Shown here piece by piece: positions 43,686 through 54,800 of a stretch of 64,000 nt of DNA. The notes under the pieces are model-generated. The model saw only the letters and a program-made list of their open reading frames with translations, had not been told where the DNA came from and made no database searches. Made by a program: the position numbers and the translations under genes. Position 1 is the stretch's first letter. Each line of letters begins with the position of its first letter. The DNA lies in assembly GCA_963978545.1 (NCBI GenBank), contig OZ021723.1, positions 10,466,593 to 10,530,592 of the forward strand. The letters are read 5' to 3'. The stretch is from Linyphia triangularis (Eukaryota > Arthropoda > Arachnida > Araneae > Linyphiidae).

Positions 43686-45745
43686 CGAATAAATACTTCT
43701 ACTCATCAGCCTCTAATAATCATAGACAACAAGCGCCAGAAAATCGTCACGCAAGTAGCTATAAAAAACGACATAGGAAAAAAACAAAAGAGTAAATACT
43801 TCTACTCATCAGCCTCTAATAATCATAGACAACAAGCGCCAGAAAATCGTCACGCAAGTAGCTATAAAAAACGACATAGGAAAAAAACAAAAGAGTAAAT
43901 ACTTCTACTCATCAGCCTCTAATAATCATAGACAACAAGCGCCAGAAAATCGTCACGCAAGTAGCTATAATAAACGACATAGGAAAAAAACAAAAGAGTA
44001 AATACTTCTACTCATCAGCCTCTAATAATCATAGACAACAAGCGCCAGAAAATCGTCACGCAAGTAGCTATAAAAAACGACATAGGAAAAAAACAAAAGA
44101 GTAAATACTTCTACTCATCAGCCTCTAATAATCATAGACAACAAGCGCCAGAAAATCGTCACGCAAGTAGCTATAAAAAACGACATAGGAAAAAAACAAA
44201 AGAGTAAATACTTCTACTCATCAGCCTCTAATAATCATAGACAACAAGCGCCAGAAAATCGTCACGCAAGTAGCTATAAAAAACGACATAGGAAAAAAAC
44301 AAAAGAGTAAATACTTCTACTCATCAGCCTCTAATAATCATAGACAACAAGCGCCAGAAAATCGTCACGCAAGTAGCTATAATAAACGACATAGGAAAAA
44401 AACAAAAGAGTAAATACTTCTACTCATCAGCCTCTAATAATCATAGACAACAAGCGCCAGAAAATCGTCACGCAAGTAGCTATAAAAAACGACATAGGAA
44501 AAAAACAAAAGAGTAAATACTTCTACTCATCAGCCTCTAATAATCATAGACAACAAGCGCCAGAAAATCGTCACGCAAGTAGCTATAAAAAACGACATAG
44601 GAAAAAAACAAAAGAGTAAATACTTCTACTCATCAGCCTCTAATAACCATAGACAACAAGCGCCAGAAAATCGTCACGCAAGTAGCTATAAAAAACGACA
44701 TAGGAAAAAAACAAAAGAGTAAATAATTCTACTCATCAGCCTCTAATAATCATAGACAACAAGCGCCAGAAAATCGTCACGCAAGTAGCTATAAAAAACG
44801 ACATAGGAAAAAAACAAAAGAGTAAATACTTCTACTCATCAGCCTCTAATAATCATAGACAACAAGCGCCAGAAAATCGTCACGCAAGTAGCTATAATAA
44901 ACGACATAGGAAAGAAACAAAAGAGTAAATACTTATCAGCCTCTAATAATCATAGACAACAAGCGCCAGAAAATCGTCACGCAAGTAGCTATAATAAACG
45001 ACATAGGAAAAAAACAAAAGAGTAAATACTTCTACTTATCAGCCTCTAATAATCATAGACAACAAGCGCCAGAAAATCGTCACGCAAGTAGCTATAATAA
45101 ACGACATAGGAAAGAAACAAAAGAGTAAATACTTCTACTCATCAGCCTCTAATAATCATAGACAACAAGCGCCAGAAAATCGTCACGCAAGTAGCTATAA
45201 TAAACGACATAGGAAAAAAACAAAAGAGTAAATACTTCTACTCATCAGCCTCTAATAATCATAGACAACAAGCGCCAGAAAATCGTCACGCAAGTAGCTA
45301 TAAAAAACGACATAGGAAAAAAACAAAAGAGTAAATACTTCTACTCATCAGCCTCTAATAATCATAGACAACAAGCGCCAGAAAATCGTCACTCAAGTAG
45401 CTATAAAAAACGACATAGGAAAGAAACAAAAGAGTAAATACTTCTACTCATCAGCCTCTAATAATCATAGACAACAAGCGCCAGAAAATCGTCACTCAAG
45501 TAGCTACAAAAAACGGCATAGGAAAAAACAAAAGAGTAAATACTTCTACTCATCAGCCTCTAATAATCATAGACAACAAGCGCCAGAAAATCGTCACGCA
45601 AGTAGCTACAAAAAACGACATAGGAAAAAACAAAAGAGTAAATACTTCTACTCATCAGCCTCTAATAATCATAGACAACAAGCGCCAGAAAATCGTCACG
45701 CAAGTAGCTATAAAAAACGACATAGGAAAGGAACAAAAGAGTAAA
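43686..45745. repeat. 103-bp tandem array, about 20 copies
   Basis: Units start near AATACTTCTACTCATCAGCC and include GACAACAAGCGCCAGAAAA, CGTCACGCAAGTAGCTATAA and GACATAGGAAAAAAAC. The repeat distance is 103 bp (for example 43701, 43804, 43907). Units are nearly identical. The main variants are TATAAAAAACG versus TATAATAAACG, an 8-bp deletion near 44930 and CACTCAAG for CACGCAAG near 45390-45500. Confidence 0.96.
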
Positions 45746-46029
45746 TTAATAGGGAATGCTCATTGTAACATAAAAGTATAAACGGCATGTGTGTGCTTTT
45801 TTTTTTATCTTGTAATTTACATTTTTTCACTCAGTTTTAAAAATATTCTAGAGCCAGGGGGTTTCAAGTGCATCTCCTTGCACCCTTCTGGGGGCGCCCA
45901 TGAACAGGGGTTTGCCCTAAGTAGAAAACTGACACCCACGGATGGGGCCACCACATTGACGATTGTTGGTGTTATTTAAGAAGTCCTATAGTAAGAATCG
46001 TTTCCTATATTCGCTATGTTACAATCTTT
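45746..46029. other. Unassigned sequence
   Basis: Includes a GC-rich patch at about 45851-45955 (CACCCTTCTGGGGGCGCC) with no supported gene. Confidence 0.35.
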
Positions 46030-46147
46030 TAGTCCAGTGCATTTAGAAACTACTTTCTATAAAACCTTGACATTTGGGGAGTGGGTACGAATATGATCAC
46101 TCAATGAAATTGATATAAATTGAAAACTTTAAAATGGCTTCAAATTA

Positions 46148-47051
46148 GAGGTCGAAAATATCGATCGAAATAAATATCGAGCATAGAGAAAATTATCGAT
46201 AAAATATCGATTTATCGATACTTGATTTTTTTTTTTTTTTTTTTCAATTTTGCCAGAAACGAAGTTTCATAGGGCAAATTTCTACTCTTCATGAATTTAT
46301 GCCAAAATTGTTTTAATAAATAAATTATAAAAATTGTTTTAATAAGTAAATTATAAAATTGTTTTAATAAATAAATGATAAAAATTGTTTTAATAAATAA
46401 ATTATAATATCAATCAGAATAAATAAAATTGATTTGGATGTCAATGCATAAATTCCTATTTTTTTTTCAAGGAGAAATTTCGAAAAGTTTTTTACCGTAT
46501 ATTTTTCTGATAGAGATGTTTTTAACATTTAAAATTAGATGCAAATTCCAGGCACACGTTAGCAACAGAAACGGCGCTTTGTTAATGACTACAAATAAAT
46601 AATCTTACCTCTCCATTGCATTATGTTTCCTTTTCGGTTAGGGCCGACCAAATGGTATAGTGGTTAGCGTGCTAGCCTCTAGACCGCGAGGTTGCGGGTT
46701 CGAGTCCCGTGTTAGGCATGGGTGTTTGTAAATGTAGGTTGGCTTGTCTAAGGACGAATGTTTCGGCGCATTATGACGGCGCCAGATAATCTGAAAACAA
46801 CCAACCAACTTTTTGGTTAGGGTGTTATTTTAACTGTTTCTGAGCCAAGTCCAAACATAAGTTTTGAAGTTTTTGAAAAAAGAATAAAGAAAATAGAAAA
46901 AACACATGCAACTACAAAGCGATCATCAAAAAACTAAAAAAAAATTGAAAATATCGATATATCGGTGACTTGTATCGATATTTTTACTATACCGATATAT
47001 TTTTTTTAAATATCGATAAAAATATCGTCGTATCGATATATCGCCTACCTC
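46148..47051. mobile_element. Foldback element K, copy 2, carrying a SINE
   Basis: GAGGTCGAAAATATCGATCG to the complement of GAGGTAGGCGATATATCGA, after TA at 46146-46147. The matching position in W copy 2 (GCGTCTAATATTTTTATT) has no insert. About four 26-bp units instead of the 13 in copy 1. Confidence 0.85.
46643..46808 (+). mobile_element. tRNA-derived SINE S1, 166 bp, short internal deletion
   Basis: GCCGACCAAATGGTATAGTG, A and B boxes intact (GGTTCGAGTCCC), tail CAACCAACCAA. Duplication of 13 bp, CTTTTCGGTTAGG versus CTTTTTGGTTAGG (46630-46642 and 46809-46821). It lacks about 16 bp (the GCCCTCGTGTTGCTG region) present in other copies. Confidence 0.93.
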
Positions 47052-47159
47052 TTCTTCGAATATATTTTATTTTATATTTGAAATCCTTATTCCAATGCAT
47101 ATGCAGTGAGACCACCTACGAGAGTTTTTTAGCTTTTTTTAATTTTCATTTATAATAGA

Positions 47160-48214
47160 CTAGCTGAATACTCGTGCTGCGCTACGAAATTTTACCATTA
47201 GCATTTTAGCGATCAAAAGACATTCATGTATTCTACACTTCAGACGTTTGCTCCCATTTCGATCCCGACAAATTGATTTATCAAAATAGAAACTTTCCTT
47301 TGTTGACATTTTAAACGAAATTTATAATTGTGAATAGTAAACTGGAATAGTTTATTGTGTTTATGTTTGCTCTTAGTTCTAAATTTCAAAGTAGTAGCTG
47401 TATTGGAATTAAGTTAATTAGACATTAAGTTAATCCTCGTATAGTTTAAATGTTGCGTCGTCTTTTCATCCCTTAAAAATTCGTTAATCGATATTGGAAT
47501 GACTTATTTTTTTAACATTTGCAAAAAAATATCTGAAAAATGACTACATTGGAAGAGGAACATTCGGATATCCCTCGTTTGGAACATTTAACCCCTTTTC
47601 GACCCCTTAAGGTGTGTTAATCGAGATCGGAATAGTTTACTTTTTCTATTTTTACCATTGTTGATATTTGTGCCGATTTTCAGAGTTGTGACTATGTGGG
47701 AATTAGGATTTTCGAATGTCCCCCGTTTGGAACGTTTAACCCCTTTTCGACCCCTTAAAGTGGGTTAATCGAGATCGGAATAGTTTACTTTTTCTATTTT
47801 TACCATTGCTGATATTTGTGCCGATTTTCAGAGTTGTGACTATGTGGGAAGTAGGATTTTCGAATGTCCCCCGTTTGGAACGTTTAACCCCTTTTCGACC
47901 CCTTAAAGTGGGTTAATCGAGATCGGAATAGTTTACTTTTTCTATTTTTACTATTGCTGATATTTGTGCCGATTTTCAGAGTTGTGACTATGTGGGAAGT
48001 AGGATTTTCGAATGTCCCCCGTTTGGAACGTTTAACCCCTTTTCGACCCCTTAAAGTGGGTTAATCGAGATCGGAATAGATTACTTTTTCTATTTTTACC
48101 ATTGTTGATATTTGTGCCGATTTTCAGAGTTGTGACTATGTGGGAAGTGGGAGAATTAGTGATGAGTGAGTGAGTGAGTGAGTGAGTGAGGGCTTTGCCT
48201 TATATATATAGAGA
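47160..48214 (-). mobile_element. Helitron H1, copy 2, 1,055 bp
   Basis: On the minus strand it starts TCTCTATATATATAAGGC after A (48215 complement) and ends TATTCAGCTAG before T (47159 complement). It shares both ends with 3667-6056 but contains only about five 130-bp units, which are nearly identical. The empty site is present in W copy 2 (TTTATAATAGATAGACAT near 62808-62825). Confidence 0.94.
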
Positions 48215-48350
48215 TAGACATTAATTGAAAACAATTTATGTCAAATTCATTAAGTGATCTTTTTCGTACCTACCCACCAAATGTCTAGGTTTTATAAAAA
48301 GTATTTTCTAAATGAACTGTGCTAGAAGATTGTAAGATTGAGAGTTAGGG

Positions 48351-48422
48351 TAACCGTCTTTATTAATGTCAAAATATCAATATTTTTTAATAACTAACGG
48401 GTAATTAAAACATAATATAGTA
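48351..48422. other. Short spacer before the Tc-type element
   Basis: Ends with the TA at 48421-48422 that flanks the next transposon. Confidence 0.5.
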
Positions 48423-48505
48423 CAGGGCTATTACAAAAGAACCATCGGGTTTCCGAAAAGTTTTTTTCTGAACATGATTGGGTTACAACAATGAGTTTAT
48501 ACAGG

Positions 48506-48683
48506 TTGGTTGGTTGTATTCAGATTATCTGGCGGCGTCAGCAACACGAGGGCTATAATGCCATGAAACATTCGTCATTAGACAAGCCAACATACCTTTA
48601 CAAACACCCATGCCAACACGGGGGACTCGGAACCCGCAACCTCGCGGTCTAGAAGCTGGCACGCTAACCACTATACCGTTTCG
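48506..48683 (-). mobile_element. tRNA-derived SINE S1, truncated copy
   Basis: Minus-strand SINE whose start is truncated to CGAAACGGTATAGTGG and whose TTGGTTGG tail abuts the transposon sequence TGAGTTTATACAGG. It lies directly before a second full copy, as if one inserted into the tail of the other. Confidence 0.88.
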
Positions 48684-48865
48684 TTGGTTGGTTGTTTTCA
48701 GATTATCTGGCGCCGTCAGCAACACGAGGGCTATAATGCCCTGAAACATTCGTCATTAGACAAGCCAACATACATTTACAAACACCCATGCCTAACACGG
48801 TACCCGGAACCCGCAACCTCGCGGTCTAGAAGCTTGCACGCTAACCACTATACCGTTTGGTCGGC
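48684..48865 (-). mobile_element. tRNA-derived SINE S1, source of the satellite junction
   Basis: Full copy ending (minus-strand start) ...CCGTTTGGTCGGC at 48865. The flank after it, TGAGTTTATGCATG, and the flank before the SINE pair, TGAGTTTATACAGG, form an imperfect target duplication. The uninterrupted site is near 59928-59945 on the other strand. The first 11 bases of this SINE are present in every satellite unit. Confidence 0.9.
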
Positions 48866-51800
48866 TGAGTTTATGCATGAAAAGAAACCGAAAGTATCCA
48901 AGATCGACATCTATTCTATAGATGTTCATTACGTGCCCCTTTAGTGATTCAGCAGATGTCAAGGCAATAGTTCAGTTTGCTCCACACACTACTCAGCTTG
49001 GTCGCGTCGATGGTCGCGAATGCAGTCGTGATGCGTTTGGTCGGCTGAGTTTATACAGGAAAAGAAACCGAAAGTATCCAAGATTGACATCTATTCTATA
49101 GATGTTCATTACGTGCCCCTTTAGTGATTCAGCAGATGTCAAGGCAATAGTTCAGTTTGCTCCACACACTACTCAGCTTGGTCGCGTCGATGGTCGCGAA
49201 TGCAGTCGTGATGCGTTTGGTCGGCTGAGTTTATACAGGAAAAGAAACCGAAAGTATCCAAGATTGACATCTATTCTATAGATGTTCATTACGTGCCCCT
49301 TTAGTGATTCAGCAGATGTCAAGGCAATATAGTTCAGTTTGCTCCACACACTACTCAGCTTGGTCGCGTCGATGGTCGCGAATGCAGTCGTGATGCGTTT
49401 GGTCGGCTGAGTTTATACAGGAAAAGAAACCGAAAGTATCCAAGATTGACATCTATTCTATAGATGTTCATTACGTGCCCCTTTAGTGATTCAGCAGATG
49501 TCAAGGCAATATAGTTCAGTTTGCTCCACACACTACTCAGCTTGGTCGCGTCGATGGTCGCGAATGCAGTCGTGATGCGTTTGGTCGGCTGAGTTTATAC
49601 AGGAAAAGAAACCGAAAGTATCCAAGATTGACATCTATTCTATAGATGTTCATTACGTGCCCCTTTAGTGATTCAGCAGATGTCAAGGCAATAGTTCAGT
49701 TTGCTCCACACACTACTCAGCTTGGTCGCGTCGATGGTCGCGAATGCAGTCGTGATGCGTTTGGTCGGCTGAGTTTATACAGGAAAAGAAACCGAAAGTA
49801 TCCAAGATTGACATCTATTCTATAGATGTTCATTACGTGCCCCTTTAGTGATTCAGCAGATGTCAAGGCAATATAGTTCAGTTTGCTCCACACACTACTC
49901 AGCTTGGTCGCGTCGATGGTCGCGAATGCAGTCGTGATGCGTTTGGTCGGCTGAGTTTATACAGGAAAAGAAACCGAAAGTATCCAAGATTGACATCTAT
50001 TCTATAGATGTTCATTACGTGCCCCTTTAGTGATTCAGCAGATGTCAAGGCAATATAGTTCAGTTTGCTCCACACACTACTCAGCTTGGTCGCGTCGATG
50101 GTCGCGAATGCAGTCGTGATGCGTTTGGTCGGCTGAGTTTATACAGGAAAAGAAACCGAAAGTATCCAAGATTGACATCTATTCTATAGATGTTCATTAC
50201 GTGCCCCTTTAGTGATTCAGCAGATGTCAAGGCAATAGTTCAGTTTGCTCCACACACTACTCAGCTTGGTCGCGTCGATGGTCGCGAATGCAGTCGTGAT
50301 GCGTTTGGTCGGCTGAGTTTATACAGGAAAAGAAACCGAAAGTATCCAAGATTGACATCTATTCTATAGATGTTCATTACGTGCCCCTTTAGTGATTCAG
50401 CAGATGTCAAGGCAATATAGTTCAGTTTGCTCCACACACTACTCAGCTTGGTCGCGTCGATGGTCGCGAATGCAGTCGTGATGCGTTTGGTCGGCTGAGT
50501 TTATACAGGAAAAGAAACCGAAAGTATCCAAGATTGACATCTATTCTATAGATGTTCATTACGTGCCCCTTTAGTGATTCAGCAGATGTCAAGGCAATAT
50601 AGTTCAGTTTGCTCCACACACTACTCAGCTTGGTCGCGTCGATGGTCACGAATGCAGTCGTGATGCGTTTGGTCGGCTGAGTTTATACAGGAAAAGAAAC
50701 CGAAAGTATCCAAGATTGACATCTATTCTATAGATGTTCATTACGTGCCCCTTTAGTGATTCAGCAGATGTCAAGGCAATATAGTTCAGTTTGCTCCACA
50801 CACTACTCAGCTTGGTCGCGTCGATGGTCGCGAATGCAGTCGTGATGCGTTTGGTCGGCTGAGTTTATACAGGAAAAGAAACCGAAAGTATCCAAGATTG
50901 ACATCTATTCTATAGATGTTCATTACGTGCCCCTTTAGTGATTCAGCAGATGTCAAGGCAATATAGTTCAGTTTGCTCCACACACTACTCAGCTTGGTCG
51001 CGTCGATGGTCGCGAATGCAGTCGTGATGCGTTTGGTCGGCTGAGTTTATACAGGAAAAGAAACCGAAAGTATCCAAGATTGACATCTATTCTATAGATG
51101 TTCATTACGTGCCCCTTTAGTGATTCAGCAGATGTCAAGGCAATATAGTTCAGTTTGCTCCACACACTACTCAGCTTGGTCGCGTCGATGGTCGCGAATG
51201 CAGTCGTGATGCGTTTGGTCGGCTGAGTTTATACAGGAAAAGAAACCGAAAGTATCCAAGATTGACATCTATTCTATAGATGTTCATTACGTGCCCCTTT
51301 AGTGATTCAGCAGATGTCAAGGCAATAGTTCAGTTTGCTCCACACACTACTCAGCTTGGTCGCGTCGATGGTCGCGAATGCAGTCGTGATGCGTTTGGTC
51401 GGCTGAGTTTATACAGGAAAAGAAACCGAAAGTATCCAAGATTGACATCTATTCTATAGATGTTCATTACGTGCCCCTTTAGTGATTCAGCAGATGTCAA
51501 GGCAATATAGTTCAGTTTGCTCCACACACTACTCAGCTTGGTCGCGTCGATGGTCGCGAATGCAGTCGTGATGCGTTTGGTCGGCTGAGTTTATACAGGA
51601 AAAGAAACCGAAAGTATCCAAGATTGACATCTATTCTATAGATGTTCATTACGTGCCCCTTTAGTGATTCAGCAGATGTCAAGGCAATAGTTCAGTTTGC
51701 TCCACACACTACTCAGCTTGGTCGCGTCGATGGTCGCGAATGCAGTCGTGATGCGTTTGGTCGGCTGAGTTTATACAGGAAAAGAAACCGAAAGTATCCA

Positions 51801-54800
51801 AGATTGACATCTATTCTATAGATGTTCATTACGTGCCCCTTTAGTGATTCAGCAGATGTCAAGGCAATATAGTTCAGTTTGCTCCACACACTACTCAGCT
51901 TGGTCGCGTCGATGGTCGCGAATGCAGTCGTGATGCGTTTGGTCGGCTGAGTTTATACAGGAAAAGAAACCGAAAGTATCCAAGATTGACATCTATTCTA
52001 TAGATGTTCATTACGTGCCCCTTTAGTGATTCAGCAGATGTCAAGGCAATATAGTTCAGTTTGCTCCACACACTACTCAGCTTGGTCGCGTCGATGGTCG
52101 CGAATGCAGTCGTGATGCGTTTGGTCGGCTGAGTTTATACAGGAAAAGAAACCGAAAGTATCCAAGATTGACATCTATTCTATAGATGTTCATTACGTGC
52201 CCCTTTAGTGATTCAGCAGATGTCAAGGCAATATAGTTCAGTTTGCTCCACACACTACTCAGCTTGGTCGCGTCGATGGTCGCGAATGCAGTCGTGATGC
52301 GTTTGGTCGGCTGAGTTTATACAGGAAAAGAAACCGAAAGTATCCAAGATTGACATCTATTCTATAGATGTTCATTACGTGCCCCTTTAGTGATTCAGCA
52401 GATGTCAAGGCAATAGTTCAGTTTGCTCCACACACTACTCAGCTTGGTCGCGTCGATGGTCGCGAATGCAGTCGTGATGCGTTTGGTCGGCTGAGTTTAT
52501 ACAGGAAAAGAAACCGAAAGTATCCAAGATTGACATCTATTCTATAGATGTTCATTACGTGCCCCTTTAGTGATTCAGCAGATGTCAAGGCAATATAGTT
52601 CAGTTTGCTCCACACACTACTCAGCTTGGTCGCGTCGATGGTCGCGAATGCAGTCGTGATGCGTTTGGTCGGCTGAGTTTATACAGGAAAAGAAACCGAA
52701 AGTATCCAAGATTGACATCTATTCTATAGATGTTCATTACGTGCCCCTTTAGTGATTCAGCAGATGTCAAGGCAATAGTTCAGTTTGCTCCACACACTAC
52801 TCAGCTTGGTCGCGTCGATGGTCGCGAATGCAGTCGTGATGCGTTTGGTCGGCTGAGTTTATACAGGAAAAGAAACCGAAAGTATCCAAGATTGACATCT
52901 ATTCTATAGATGTTCATTACGTGCCCCTTTAGTGATTCAGCAGATGTCAAGGCAATATAGTTCAGTTTGCTCCACACACTACTCAGCTTGGTCGCGTCGA
53001 TGGTCGCGAATGCAGTCGTGATGCGTTTGGTCGGCTGAGTTTATACAGGAAAAGAAACCGAAAGTATCCAAGATTGACATCTATTCTATAGATGTTCATT
53101 ACGTGCCCCTTTAGTGATTCAGCAGATGTCAAGGCAATATAGTTCAGTTTGCTCCACACACTACTCAGCTTGGTCGCGTCGATGGTCGCGAATGCAGTCG
53201 TGATGCGTTTGGTCGGCTGAGTTTATACAGGAAAAGAAACCGAAAGTATCCAAGATTGACATCTATTCTATAGATGTTCATTACGTGCCCCTTTAGTGAT
53301 TCAGCAGATGTCAAGGCAATAGTTCAGTTTGCTCCACACACTACTCAGCTTGGTCGCGTCGATGGTCGCGAATGCAGTCGTGATGCGTTTGGTCGGCTGA
53401 GTTTATACAGGAAAAGAAACCGAAAGTATCCAAGATTGACATCTATTCTATAGATGTTCATTACGTGCCCCTTTAGTGATTCAGCAGATGTCAAGGCAAT
53501 ATAGTTCAGTTTGCTCCACACACTACTCAGCTTGGTCGCGTCGATGGTCGCGAATGCAGTCGTGATGCGTTTGGTCGGCTGAGTTTATACAGGAAAAGAA
53601 ACCGAAAGTATCCAAGATTGACATCTATTCTATAGATGTTCATTACGTGCCCCTTTAGTGATTCAGCAGATGTCAAGGCAATATAGTTCAGTTTGCTCCA
53701 CACACTACTCAGCTTGGTCGCGTCGATGGTCGCGAATGCAGTCGTGATGCGTTTGGTCGGCTGAGTTTATACAGGAAAAGAAACCGAAAGTATCCAAGAT
53801 TGACATCTATTCTATAGATGTTCATTACGTGCCCCTTTAGTGATTCAGCAGATGTCAAGGCAATATAGTTCAGTTTGCTCCACACACTACTCAGCTTGGT
53901 CGCGTCGATGGTCGCGAATGCAGTCGTGATGCGTTTGGTCGGCTGAGTTTATACAGGAAAAGAAACCGAAAGTATCCAAGATTGACATCTATTCTATAGA
54001 TGTTCATTACGTGCCCCTTTAGTGATTCAGCAGATGTCAAGGCAATATAGTTCAGTTTGCTCCACACACTACTCAGCTTGGTCGCGTCGATGGTCGCGAA
54101 TGCAGTCGTGATGCGTTTGGTCGGCTGAGTTTATACAGGAAAAGAAACCGAAAGTATCCAAGATTGACATCTATTCTATAGATGTTCATTACGTGCCCCT
54201 TTAGTGATTCAGCAGATGTCAAGGCAATAGTTCAGTTTGCTCCACACACTACTCAGCTTGGTCGCGTCGATGGTCGCGAATGCAGTCGTGATGCGTTTGG
54301 TCGGCTGAGTTTATACAGGAAAAGAAACCGAAAGTATCCAAGATTGACATCTATTCTATAGATGTTCATTACGTGCCCCTTTAGTGATTCAGCAGATGTC
54401 AAGGCAATATAGTTCAGTTTGCTCCACACACTACTCAGCTTGGTCGCGTCGATGGTCGCGAATGCAGTCGTGATGCGTTTGGTCGGCTGAGTTTATACAG
54501 GAAAAGAAACCGAAAGTATCCAAGATTGACATCTATTCTATAGATGTTCATTACGTGCCCCTTTAGTGATTCAGCAGATGTCAAGGCAATATAGTTCAGT
54601 TTGCTCCACACACTACTCAGCTTGGTCGCGTCGATGGTCACGAATGCAGTCGTGATGCGTTTGGTCGGCTGAGTTTATACAGGAAAAGAAACCGAAAGTA
54701 TCCAAGATTGACATCTATTCTATAGATGTTCATTACGTGCCCCTTTAGTGATTCAGCAGATGTCAAGGCAATATAGTTCAGTTTGCTCCACACACTACTC

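Larger units (their letters stand above)
46030..48350. repeat. Dispersed repeat W, copy 1, with three inserts
   Basis: Family sequence is in 46030-46147, 47052-47159 and 48215-48350, and is continuous in copy 2 (62597-63740) apart from a MITE there. Inverted landmarks near the two ends (AAACTACTTTCTATAAAACC versus GGTTTTATAAAAAGTATTTTC) suggest a foldback structure. Confidence 0.75.

Noticed and set aside
43686..45745. CRISPR or coding repeat interpretation of the 103-bp array
   Set aside because: No spacers; 103 is not divisible by three and all frames contain stops.
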